Assembly: GCA_030146155.1 (NCBI GenBank)
Contig: JASLCF010000152.1
Coordinates: 1-7,706 of the forward strand
Length of the DNA stretch: 7,706 bases
From: Savagea sp.
GTDB lineage: Bacteria; Bacillota; Bacilli; Bacillales_A; Planococcaceae
Reading direction: 5' to 3'
Shown here: positions 1 to 6,600 of the stretch, piece after piece
Position numbering within the stretch: the first letter of the stretch is position 1
Layout of the letters: the number at the start of each line of letters is the position of its first letter
Translations under genes and position numbers: made by a program
The notes under the pieces: model-generated
What the model saw: the letters and a program-made list of their open reading frames with translations, nothing else
The model's database searches: none
What the model was told of the DNA's origin: nothing

Positions 1-345
1 ATCAGCAGTTTTCAAAGTAACCACTGACTTTCCCTCTGTATAAGAAGGGTAGATTGCCATGACACAACCTTTAAAATCTCCCTCTTGAAAAGGCACAGCT
101 TGGCCAAAATAAGGGACTCCAAATAAATCACGTTGAATAAAATCAGATATTTTTTGATTCTCATTCACCGCACGATACCCTAGTGTACCTGGTTTTAAAG
201 GCTGACCAGGCTTAATTTTTAAATCAACACGTTTGCTAGGTTGATAGTAAAGGTATTGTTTTTCATCTGTAATACTCAGTGAAACCTCTTCAGAAAATAA
301 TTGACTCATGACAGATAGCAACGACTCAATGCGCATACGATCCAT
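1..345 (-). CDS. N-terminal part of a probable LytTR-family transcriptional regulator (truncated by window edge)
   Basis: This reading frame is open through all 115 codons to the left edge and was translated by hand from the minus strand. It starts at an ATG (complement of 343-345, peptide MDRMRIESLLSV) with a clear AAGGAG ribosome-binding site at 355-360, 9 nt upstream. The visible part is soluble, with no membrane segment and no receiver-domain Asp pocket. Segments such as YLYYQPSKRVDLKIKPG, DFIQRDLFGVPYFG and GCVMAIYPS recall, from memory, the small PAS-like N-terminal domain found in some Bacillota proteins that end in a LytTR DNA-binding domain. The visible fragment ends just where such a domain would begin, so the LytTR part is inferred and not seen. 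It lies 67 bp downstream of the transporter gene on the same strand, with no terminator between them, so co-transcription is possible in addition to a local promoter. That the gene is real is near certain; its family is moderately supported. Confidence 0.6.
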   Translation of the reverse strand, partial: MDRMRIESLLSVMSQLFSEEVSLSITDEKQYLYYQPSKRVDLKIKPGQPLKPGTLGYRAVNENQKISDFIQRDLFGVPYFGQAVPFQEGDFKGCVMAIYPSYTEGKSVVTLKTAD

Positions 346-381
346 ATAAGCACTCTCCTTCAACGAACATCTTGTTTTTTA

Positions 382-387
382 ATTATA
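382..387 (-). promoter_or_regulatory. Candidate -10 element of the truncated regulator gene
   Basis: Read on the minus strand, this is a consensus TATAAT, about 37 bp before the ATG at 345 and about 22 bp before its ribosome-binding site. Transcription would start near 375. The region about 17 bp upstream (TGTGCA) matches the -35 consensus at only three of six positions, so the promoter may be weak or activator-dependent. It sits in the 67-bp gap after the transporter stop codon. Confidence 0.4.
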
Positions 388-412
388 CATGACGAAAGAC
401 CTTTTGCACATT

Positions 413-1675
413 TTATTTCACTTGTGCGAGCTCATCTGTATCTGGAACAAATTTCAATAGAATACCACCTATTACAAACAAAATAGCCAAACTGAATACA
501 CCGTAAGAAGAAGATCCTGTTAATTGAGCTGTAACTGCAACTAAAATCGGACCCATAATTGAAGCGAATTTTCCAAAAATATTATAAAAACCAAAAAACT
601 CATTCGCTTTTTCTCGTGGAATAATTTGAGCAAAATAAGAACGACTCAGAGACTGAATGCCTCCTTGACTCGTCGCTACAAGCATAGCTAAGACCCAAAA
701 GTCGAAACCTGTTTTCATAAAAAAAGCATAAATTGTAATAATTAAATAAACTAGAATCCCCACATAGAGCATTCGCTTTGGTCCAAATTTCTTGGCTAAA
801 TGACCGTATAGATAGGCAAATGGCGCAGCAACAACTTGAGTCATAAATAGGACTGCAAGAAGTGTTGTAGCAGAAATTCCCAAGTCCGCACCATAGGCGG
901 TAGACATTGAAATAATAGTACCTACTCCATCGATATAAAAGAAATATGCCAGTAAAAAAATAAAGACTGCACGATATTGAGTAATATGTTTAAGCGTATC
1001 CCAAGTAGTCGTTATACTACTTTTCAATACGTTAGCCGTCCGAGGGATAGATACGGTTTGATGAACATTTTTAAGCATAGGCAAAGCAAAGATAATCCAC
1101 CAAAGAGCCGTAATTACAAAGGCAATTCGACTAGCAACAACTGCATCAAAAGGAAGTTTTCCACCTTGAGCAAGCATAATAATGATAATACTAATTAAAA
1201 AAGGTATAGAACTTCCAATATAGCCAAGGCCAAATCCTCTAGCTGATAGTTTATCCATCTTATCCCGTTCAGTCACATCGACTAAAAAGGCATCATAAAA
1301 TATATTTGCCCCGTGAAAACCGACAGCAGAAAATGTGTAGAGAACCAACAACATTAGCCAACTATCAGAAGATACAAAAGCAAGGGCAAGGGTAGACCCT
1401 GCTCCAAGCCCAAAAAACAAAGTAAAGAGACGTTTTTTCATCCCCTCAAAATTAGCTGTGGCACCAAGTAAAGGGCCAATCATAGCTAAGATAAACGTCG
1501 CAATGGCTACTGTATATCCTAAATAGGCAGTCGAATCTACAGAACTCACGCCGGCATTTGTAGCCACTCCCTTATAATAAATCGGGAAAATAGCAGTCGT
1601 AATGACTACTGAATAAGCTGAATTTGCCCAATCATAAAGTACCCAACTGTTTTCCTTCTTTGTGTATTTCTTCAT
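413..1675 (-). CDS. MFS transporter, UMF1 / Atg22-like family
   Basis: The 420-residue polytopic membrane protein carries the signatures of the UMF1 branch of the major facilitator superfamily (Atg22-like). These are YDWANSAYS at residues 14-22 in the first helix, ARGFGLGYIGS at 145-155, and the conserved stretch QGGIQSLSRSYFAQIIP at 337-353 followed by NEFFGFYNIFGKF at 358-370. About twelve hydrophobic segments are visible, including roughly 51-71, 84-101, 106-128, 152-169, 181-200, 235-250, 268-290, 302-319, 325-340 and 390-410, with a central charged loop near 202-232 between the two six-helix halves. The length is normal for the family. The start has a strong AGGGGAGG ribosome-binding site at 1683-1690. 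The substrate is not known. Eukaryotic Atg22 exports amino acids from the vacuole, but bacterial members are mostly uncharacterised, so I name no substrate. It is divergent from the chemoreceptor gene. No intrinsic terminator follows the stop codon, so transcription may continue into the regulator gene downstream. Confidence 0.92.
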   Translation of the reverse strand: MKKYTKKENSWVLYDWANSAYSVVITTAIFPIYYKGVATNAGVSSVDSTAYLGYTVAIATFILAMIGPLLGATANFEGMKKRLFTLFFGLGAGSTLALAFVSSDSWLMLLVLYTFSAVGFHGANIFYDAFLVDVTERDKMDKLSARGFGLGYIGSSIPFLISIIIIMLAQGGKLPFDAVVASRIAFVITALWWIIFALPMLKNVHQTVSIPRTANVLKSSITTTWDTLKHITQYRAVFIFLLAYFFYIDGVGTIISMSTAYGADLGISATTLLAVLFMTQVVAAPFAYLYGHLAKKFGPKRMLYVGILVYLIITIYAFFMKTGFDFWVLAMLVATSQGGIQSLSRSYFAQIIPREKANEFFGFYNIFGKFASIMGPILVAVTAQLTGSSSYGVFSLAILFVIGGILLKFVPDTDELAQVK

Positions 1676-1753
1676 TTCTCTCCCTCCCCTTCATTCCTCT
1701 TCTTTTAACTATACGGACTTCTATAATGAGATGCTATCTTTTTATTGTAAATT

Positions 1754-1782
1754 TTTAGAATAAACAGTACTTATTTTTTCAA
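1754..1782 (-). promoter_or_regulatory. Possible weak promoter for the UMF1 transporter gene
   Basis: On the minus strand TTGAAA (1777-1782) and TCTAAA (1754-1759) are separated by exactly 17 bp, in an AT-rich stretch about 80 bp before the transporter ATG. The -10 match is only four of six. Other -10-like hexamers closer to the gene (TATAGT, TTATAG around 1708-1728) lack a well-spaced -35, so the true start is undecided. Confidence 0.22.
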
Positions 1783-1813
1783 AATAATGAATAAAAATCG
1801 AACTTTTAATAAA

Positions 1814-1857
1814 TTAGTCCTAGTATATTTAAAGAAAAGCTTTAAACTTTAGTCCTA
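1814..1857 (+). repeat. Direct repeat flanking an inverted repeat, operator-like block
   Basis: Two identical 9-mers TTAGTCCTA lie at 1814-1822 and 1849-1857, 35 bp apart start to start. Between them is a perfect inverted repeat, TTTAAAG (1828-1834) and CTTTAAA (1840-1846), around a 5-nt spacer AAAAG. The right arm supplies the TTTAAA used as the -35 of the chemoreceptor promoter, and the second 9-mer lies inside the spacer between -35 and -10. This placement suits binding sites for a regulator of the downstream gene. No protein is assigned, and the inverted repeat is AT-rich, so part of it could be chance. Confidence 0.45.
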
Positions 1858-1869
1858 ATTTGAGATAAT
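1841..1869 (+). promoter_or_regulatory. Promoter of the chemoreceptor gene (extended -10)
   Basis: TTTAAA (1841-1846) as -35 and GATAAT (1864-1869) as -10 are separated by 17 bp. The -10 is preceded by TGA, giving the TGn extension typical of Gram-positive vegetative promoters. The start would fall near 1876, leaving a leader of about 30 nt that contains the GGAGG ribosome-binding site at 1893-1897. It resembles a vegetative-sigma promoter rather than a flagellar sigma-28 type: I see no TAAA-N15-GCCGATAT pattern. Confidence 0.55.
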
Positions 1870-1905
1870 TAAATCAAAGATAAGGAAAAATCGGAGGAAT
1901 TTAAT

Positions 1906-3585
1906 ATGAATATTAGGAAAAAACTAATGCTGAGTTTTGGTATTGTTTTTGCATTTCTTTTATTAATGTCACTCGTTGGCGTTAAATATGTAAAAGAAAA
2001 TAAGAATACGTTGACATTTATTCATGAACAAAGTGTCGTCTCACAAGATTATGATAATATCGCTTTCCATACTGTCCGTGCAAATGCTGCAATCCGTGGG
2101 TATATGCTCTATCAAAATCCTAAAATGCGTGAAAATCACTTGGCGATTCGAGATGAATTACATGCTGCAGTTGACCGCTTAAACGCTTTACAAATTGAAG
2201 ACACCTCTTTTTTAGCATTCAAAGATCAGTTAAAACAATGGGAAGATGCAATCGATAATAACATTTTAAAAATCATCGATTCTAATCAAGATTTTGAACT
2301 TGCTGCGAATCAAGCAATTCCTATTTTAGGAGAACAAGCAACCTCTCTCGTACTATTCGGTCGAGAGATGTCTACCGCTTTAAATCAAGAAATAAACGAA
2401 GTGATCTTAGAACAAAACAAACAATCAAGTAAAAATGTAACGTACCTTTTACTACTGATGGCTATCGGACTCGTTGTTAGTTTAGGAATCGCATGGACAA
2501 TTAGTAGAAAAATTGTTCGTTCGATTCAAGAAGTAGCTGAAAAATCAGCGACAATCGCTTCGGGCGATTTGTTAACAACAGTCGATGTTTATAGCAATGA
2601 TGAGTTTGGTCAGCTAGCGAACTCTTTCAATCATATGACTGAACAACTTGCAGGAGCTTTCCAATTAGTGGGTAACTCCTCCCAACAAGTCGCAGCGACA
2701 AGCCAGCAACTAACGGCTTCTAGCAATGAAGTCAGCCATGCAACACAAGTAGTGACTGAAGCGATTCAATCCATTTCTGACACTGTAGAAACACAAGGAC
2801 AACTGACACAATCAGCCAATGAGCACTCTTTAAATGTTCTCAATGAAATGTCTATGATGCGTGAAAGTATTGAACAAGCTCATCAAACAGCCAATCAAAC
2901 ACGTGAATTAGGTACAACAGGTATGACTGCATTAGAAACAATGTTACAACAAATGCAGGTCATTTCAACGAATACTTCTTTACTCACACAGCAGATGCAT
3001 ACGTTGAATAACAATTCCATCTCGATTACATCCGCTGTACAAACAATTAAGGAAATAGCGAATCAAACGAACTTACTCGCATTAAACGCATCCATTGAAG
3101 CCGCACGAGCTGGAGAACATGGGAAAGGATTTGCAGTCGTTGCATCTGAAGTAAGAAAATTAGCAGACGAATCAAACCATGCGGCTGAACAAATTGAAAC
3201 AACAGTCTCAAATATGATCCAGCATACGGAAGAAGTAGTTTCTACAATTGATGAAAATGAGCAATCCGTCGAAAAAGGAAGAACTCTTTCAAGTGATGCA
3301 AAAACAATTTTTATACAAATTGAACAAGCGATTGATCAAGTCGATGATCAAACGACAACCATTCAACAAGGTATCCAACAAACTTTTGGACATTTAGAGC
3401 GACTAGTTACTGAAATCGATGAAATTACACAATACGCTGTCCAAACCACAGATGATATTCAAAATGTTGCAGCTTCTTCCCAAGAACAAAGTGCAGCAAT
3501 GGAGCAAGTGGCTGCTGCAAGTGACCACCTTTCAAGAATGGCAATAGATTTGCAAGAGAGTATCCAATCATACCGTTATGAATAA
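1906..3585 (+). CDS. Methyl-accepting chemotaxis protein (transmembrane chemoreceptor)
   Basis: The 559-residue product has the full chemoreceptor layout. Transmembrane helix 1 is at about 7-26. A helical extracellular sensor domain spans about 27-177; its IRGYMLY stretch at 63-69 resembles four-helix-bundle or CHASE3-type domains. Transmembrane helix 2 is at about 178-199, a HAMP linker at about 200-253, and a long coiled-coil signalling domain runs to the C-terminus. The hairpin tip that contacts CheA and CheW is intact: NQTNLLALNASIEAARAGE at 386-404, then GKGFAVVASEVRKLA. About 160 residues follow the tip, which suits the long (44-heptad) class seen in Bacillota. The Gln/Glu-rich bundle offers methylation and deamidation sites. 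No C-terminal CheR-docking pentapeptide is present. The start has GGAGG 8 nt upstream. The gene has its own promoter and terminator and no che or fla neighbours, so it is an orphan receptor. Its ligand cannot be told from sequence. It implies a motile organism or a chemosensory array elsewhere in the genome. Confidence 0.95.
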   Translation: MNIRKKLMLSFGIVFAFLLLMSLVGVKYVKENKNTLTFIHEQSVVSQDYDNIAFHTVRANAAIRGYMLYQNPKMRENHLAIRDELHAAVDRLNALQIEDTSFLAFKDQLKQWEDAIDNNILKIIDSNQDFELAANQAIPILGEQATSLVLFGREMSTALNQEINEVILEQNKQSSKNVTYLLLLMAIGLVVSLGIAWTISRKIVRSIQEVAEKSATIASGDLLTTVDVYSNDEFGQLANSFNHMTEQLAGAFQLVGNSSQQVAATSQQLTASSNEVSHATQVVTEAIQSISDTVETQGQLTQSANEHSLNVLNEMSMMRESIEQAHQTANQTRELGTTGMTALETMLQQMQVISTNTSLLTQQMHTLNNNSISITSAVQTIKEIANQTNLLALNASIEAARAGEHGKGFAVVASEVRKLADESNHAAEQIETTVSNMIQHTEEVVSTIDENEQSVEKGRTLSSDAKTIFIQIEQAIDQVDDQTTTIQQGIQQTFGHLERLVTEIDEITQYAVQTTDDIQNVAASSQEQSAAMEQVAAASDHLSRMAIDLQESIQSYRYE

Positions 3586-3586
3586 T

Positions 3587-3626
3587 AAAAACAGCATTCA
3601 CTAGGAGAGGTGAATGCTGTTTTTTT
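3587..3626 (+). terminator. Rho-independent terminator of the chemoreceptor gene
   Basis: A perfect 11-bp stem, ACAGCATTCAC (3591-3601) with GTGAATGCTGT (3610-3620), encloses an 8-nt loop. The stem runs into seven T residues (3620-3626). Upstream A residues (3587-3590) can extend the stem by pairing with the T-run. It begins 1 nt after the stop codon at 3583-3585. Confidence 0.93.
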
Positions 3627-3627
3627 A

Positions 3628-3655
3628 CTGAACGTTTCATCAGATTTGATATACT
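3628..3655 (+). promoter_or_regulatory. Extended -10 promoter of the TetM-like GTPase gene
   Basis: TATACT at 3650-3655 is preceded by TGA, giving a TGn extended -10. A poor -35 (CTGAAC, 3628-3633) lies 16 bp upstream, and the extension would compensate for it. Transcription would start near 3662, directly after the chemoreceptor terminator. That leaves a leader of about 36 nt with GGAGA (3686-3690) as ribosome-binding site. The leader is too short for the leader-peptide attenuator known from tet(M). Confidence 0.5.
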
Positions 3656-3697
3656 ACTAAGAAAGCATATCGATTGAAGAAGAATGGAGACTAGCCT

Positions 3698-5635
3698 ATG
3701 TATAAAACAATTGGAATTGTTGCGCATGTTGATGCGGGTAAGACGACATTTTCTGAGCAATTACTACATTACGTTCAAAAACTAAAAAAAATAGGACGTG
3801 TTGACCAACAAAATTCACATCTCGACTATCATTCTATTGAAAAAGAAAGAGGAATTACTGTATTCGCAGATGAAACGACTTTTTCTTTTCATCAATCACA
3901 TTACACCCTGATCGATACACCAGGACATTTGGATTTTGCTCCTCAATTCGAGCAAAACTTATCTATTATGGATGCTGCAATTGTGATTATTAATGCGACA
4001 GATGCAGTGCCAGGACATACTAAAAATATACTCTCTCTATTGAAGAAAAAAGGAATTCCTACTTGTATCTTCTTTAATAAAGTAGATTTATTGCATGAGC
4101 CTTTTCAAATCGACTCTTTCCAGTCACAGATTGAAGCTGAACTTCTACTCGCTGAAACGATTGAAGACTCCGAGGAACAACTCGAACAACTGGCAAGTCT
4201 GGATGAACAACTTGTTGAGGTTTATTTAAATGGCGAGTTAGATTTCAATACAGCTCTACAAACCTCTCTGAAACAACATACAATTTATCCCTATTGCATA
4301 GGGAGTGCTCTTCAAGGCACAGGTGTTTCTGAAATGATGCATGCAGTAGACCGCTTCATTACCACCGATTATGATGAAGCTGCCCCTCTTACAGGAGTCG
4401 TCTATAAGATTAGATATGATGCTCAAGGTCAAAAAAATACCTTTGTTAAAATCAACTCAGGGCAATTCAATGTTCGGGATGAAATACAAATTGGAGAAGA
4501 AAAAGTAAAAGTAACGGAAATTAGAAGTTATTCCGGAGAAAGCTTTAACCGTCTAACACAAGCTTCAGCAGGTCAATTAATCGCATTACTCGGAAGTAAA
4601 GAGGCTACTGTGGGACAAAAAATAAATGAGGAGTTAGCAGTCATTGATTATTTCTTCACCCCTGCATTAAGAGCGACACTCACTGTTAAAAATTCATCTA
4701 TTCCCATGACAACGCTCTACACTTTATGTCGACAGTTATCGGAAGAAGAACCTTCCCTGAATGTTCATTTTGATGAAACTACGCAAGAGATTTCTTTCCA
4801 CGTTATGGGAGAGATTCAACTGGAAGTCTTACAACAACTTTTTAAAGAACGCTATCAACTTGATGTCAATTTTCAAGAACCTACCGTCATGTATCGTGAA
4901 ACAGTTGCGTCACCAACAGTGGGTTATGCACACTTTGAACCCCTTCGACATTATGCTGAGGTTCACCTTGAATTATCACCACTCCTTTCAGGTCAAGGGA
5001 TTCAGTTTAAAGACCACACACATCCCAACGAAATTACAAGTGGGAACCGAACAGAGATTAAAGGGGCTATTTTTAATACAACAATGCATGGTGTACTTAC
5101 AGGAAGCCCATTAACCGATGTATTAGTCACTTTATTACGTGCAAAGGGACACGAAGAATACACGGCTCCAGGAGACTTCAGACAGGCAACCTGGCGTGCA
5201 ATGAGAACCGCTTGTATGCTTGGAAATAATATCTTGTTAGAACCCATCTATGCCCTCTCTATCGAAGTGTCTACCGAGGAATTTGGAAAAATTACTAGTG
5301 CCGTACAAAAACGTTCTGGTATAATCGCACCGCCTCAACAAGGCATTTCAACGATTCAATTAGAGGCAGAGATTCCAGTGGCTACTTTCAAAGGATTCCC
5401 AGCTGAATTTGCCTCAATTACAAACGGCAACGGACAATTAAGTTTTTACCTTTCTCACTACGCACCTTGTCACAATACAGAGGAAGTTGTGCAACAACGC
5501 AAGTATGACCCAAGAAAAGACCCTGCCTTTACAGCAGCTTCTGTCTTTTTAGAAAAAGGGGCAGGCTACTCAGTTCCATTTGAAGAAGTCCCTTCTCTTC
5601 TTCATCTTGAAACATATGGCAAACAATCCAATTAA
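3698..5635 (+). CDS. TetM/EF-G-like ribosome-associated translation factor GTPase
   Basis: The 645-residue protein has the layout of the Tet(M)/Tet(O) ribosomal protection family, a branch of the EF-G GTPases (Tet(M) is about 639 residues). All G motifs are intact: AHVDAGKTT at 9-17, RGIT at 51-54, DTPGH at 73-77 with the GTPase histidine H77, NKVD at 127-130 and SAL at 203-205. Domain II follows from about 228. The GEIQLEVL stretch at 371-378 marks domain III, domain IV covers about 400-510, and domain V begins near LEPIYALSIEV (514-524). In Tet(M) the domain IV tip carries a YSPVST loop that reaches the tetracycline site; the matching region here is EYTAPGDF (487-494), shorter and without that motif. 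The C-terminus continues about 40 residues past the Tet(M)-like end, with HGAGF-like sequence KGAGYSVPF (620-628). It therefore fits the uncharacterised 'translation factor GTPase' relatives better than a proven resistance protein. It probably acts on the ribosome in the cytosol. The gene is monocistronic. The start matches family starts (MxxxxIGIVAHVDAGKTT). Confidence 0.88.
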   Translation: MYKTIGIVAHVDAGKTTFSEQLLHYVQKLKKIGRVDQQNSHLDYHSIEKERGITVFADETTFSFHQSHYTLIDTPGHLDFAPQFEQNLSIMDAAIVIINATDAVPGHTKNILSLLKKKGIPTCIFFNKVDLLHEPFQIDSFQSQIEAELLLAETIEDSEEQLEQLASLDEQLVEVYLNGELDFNTALQTSLKQHTIYPYCIGSALQGTGVSEMMHAVDRFITTDYDEAAPLTGVVYKIRYDAQGQKNTFVKINSGQFNVRDEIQIGEEKVKVTEIRSYSGESFNRLTQASAGQLIALLGSKEATVGQKINEELAVIDYFFTPALRATLTVKNSSIPMTTLYTLCRQLSEEEPSLNVHFDETTQEISFHVMGEIQLEVLQQLFKERYQLDVNFQEPTVMYRETVASPTVGYAHFEPLRHYAEVHLELSPLLSGQGIQFKDHTHPNEITSGNRTEIKGAIFNTTMHGVLTGSPLTDVLVTLLRAKGHEEYTAPGDFRQATWRAMRTACMLGNNILLEPIYALSIEVSTEEFGKITSAVQKRSGIIAPPQQGISTIQLEAEIPVATFKGFPAEFASITNGNGQLSFYLSHYAPCHNTEEVVQQRKYDPRKDPAFTAASVFLEKGAGYSVPFEEVPSLLHLETYGKQSN

Positions 5636-5641
5636 ACAACT

Positions 5642-5701
5642 CAATAAAAATCACACGCCTATGCTATTGAACGAATCAATAAGGCGTGTGATTTTTTATT
5701 G
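5642..5701. terminator. Compound bidirectional terminator between convergent genes
   Basis: The outer stem pairs CAATAAAAATCACACGCCT (5642-5660) with the complementary stretch 5682-5701, with a single extra T as bulge; the GC-rich core is CACACGCC/GGCGTGTG. The 21-nt apical part holds a second hairpin, TATTGA (5665-5670) with TCAATA (5676-5681) around a 5-nt loop, set off by a 4-nt bulge. T-runs exist on both strands, so it can end the GTPase transcript (plus) and the kinase transcript (minus), whose stop codons lie 7 and 18 bp away respectively. Confidence 0.9.
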
Positions 5702-5718
5702 ACGAATCTATCTTTTAA

Positions 5719-6546
5719 TCAACAGCGAACAACTTGAACCTCGTTCTCTCCGTAGGTACGATAAGCCGTATGATCTGTTGGTCCCGGTCCTCTTAAGTAA
5801 GGAACTGCTTGTCGAATCCCTGCTGTGATATATTTTTTCGCAATGGTTACCGCTTCTATCACTGATTTTCCTTTCGCTAACTCTGCAGTAATGGCAGCCG
5901 AATAAGTACATCCAGCTCCATTTGTATGTAAGGTATCTATACGAGGAGCACGAACTTCATACATCTCGTCTCCATCATATAAAATATCAATTGCTGGACC
6001 TTCAAGCTGTCCTCCTTTTACTAATACATAAGAAGAACCTAATTGCTTCAAAGTAATAGCAGCTTTTTTCAAATCTTCAACAGATTGCAAAGCATCTAAC
6101 GGTTGGTTTGTTAAATAAGCGGCTTCATACATATTTGGAGTAATGATTGTAGCTAAAGGGATTAATTGCTGACGTAATGCATCAATCGCATCCTCTTTTA
6201 ACAATTTAGAACCCATTTTACCAATCATCACAGGATCAATCACACGGTGAGTTACATCGCTAGATTGAAGGAGTTCAGCTACTTTTTCAATCGTTTCTTT
6301 CTGAAAAAGCATCCCTGTTTTCAATGCATCACATCCAATATCAGCTAAAACGGTATGGATTTGTGCTTCTACTGCTTCTACTGACTGTAAAAAAATCCCT
6401 TGTTCAGTCACTGGGTGGCGAGCCACAATCGCAGTAATTGCTGCCGCACCATAAACTCCTAACTCCTGAAAAGTTTTGATATCTGCTTGTATACCCGCCC
6501 CGCCTCTCGCGGCTGAACCGGCAATGGTCAATGCTCTTTTCTTCAC
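5719..6546 (-). CDS. pdxK: PdxK/ThiD-type vitamin kinase (pyridoxine/pyridoxal or hydroxymethylpyrimidine kinase)
   Basis: The 275-residue protein belongs to the ribokinase-fold ThiD/PdxK family, which phosphorylates pyridoxine, pyridoxal or pyridoxamine in vitamin B6 salvage, or hydroxymethylpyrimidine (phosphate) in thiamine synthesis. Markers are ALTIAGS at 5-11 with GGAGIQADIKTF at 15-26, KTGML at 76-80, DPVM at 104-107, ITPNMYEA at 135-142, VKGG at 176-179, and the phosphate-binding loop NGAGCTYSAA at 209-218 with Cys213 in place of the usual catalytic Asp. The GAGC loop, the following AELAKG stretch and the C-terminal GPTDHTAYR (255-263) resemble Bacillus subtilis PdxK more than classical ThiD, so pdxK is my first choice and thiD the alternative. 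Two deviations stand out: GSAARGG replaces the common GSDSSGG, and the lid residue after DPVMI is Gly109 where cysteine-dependent PdxK enzymes carry Cys. The start is GTG, fixed by AGGAGG 8 nt upstream. No thi genes are adjacent. Confidence 0.85.
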   Translation of the reverse strand: MKKRALTIAGSAARGGAGIQADIKTFQELGVYGAAAITAIVARHPVTEQGIFLQSVEAVEAQIHTVLADIGCDALKTGMLFQKETIEKVAELLQSSDVTHRVIDPVMIGKMGSKLLKEDAIDALRQQLIPLATIITPNMYEAAYLTNQPLDALQSVEDLKKAAITLKQLGSSYVLVKGGQLEGPAIDILYDGDEMYEVRAPRIDTLHTNGAGCTYSAAITAELAKGKSVIEAVTIAKKYITAGIRQAVPYLRGPGPTDHTAYRTYGENEVQVVRC

Positions 6547-6554
6547 TTAAACGA

Positions 6555-6560
6555 CCTCCT
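6555..6560 (-). promoter_or_regulatory. Ribosome-binding site fixing the GTG start of the kinase gene
   Basis: A perfect AGGAGG on the minus strand lies 8 nt before the GTG at 6546. It selects that GTG, in agreement with the family start (MKKALTIAGS-like). It begins only 5 nt after the T-run of the terminator upstream, which leaves no space for a separate promoter between them. Confidence 0.85.
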
Positions 6561-6563
6561 CTA

Positions 6564-6598
6564 TTAAAAAGAACGCTCAACCATTGTGAGCATTCTTT
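6564..6598 (-). terminator. Rho-independent terminator after the acetoacetyl-CoA synthetase-like gene
   Basis: On the minus strand a 12-bp stem, AAAGAATGCTCA with TGAGCGTTCTTT, encloses the 7-nt loop CAATGGT and runs into five U residues (complement of 6566-6570). The single non-Watson-Crick pair is U-G on this strand but would be C-A on the other, so the hairpin is built for the minus strand. It begins 2 nt after the stop codon at 6601-6603. Confidence 0.85.
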
Positions 6599-6600
6599 AT

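Noticed and set aside
1722..1727. Perfect TATAAT on the plus strand as a promoter for the chemoreceptor
   Set aside because: No -35 lies at the right distance, and it is about 180 bp from the gene, while a better extended -10 promoter sits at 1841-1869.
1828..1846. Inverted repeat TTTAAAG-N5-CTTTAAA as an intrinsic terminator
   Set aside because: The stem is short and AT-rich, no T-run follows on either strand, and neither divergent gene ends there.
3425..3760. Open frame on the minus strand across the chemoreceptor end and the GTPase start
   Set aside because: It overlaps two well-supported genes and a terminator, has no ribosome-binding site and resembles no family; it is a shadow frame. 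The same holds for other antisense or offset frames at 977-1198, 4761-5114, 5002-5247, 5708-5911 and 6676-6858.
3698..5635. Calling the GTPase a tetracycline resistance gene (tetM/tetO type)
   Set aside because: The overall fold matches, but the domain IV tip motif that displaces tetracycline is missing and the C-terminus differs, so resistance is not supported by sequence alone.
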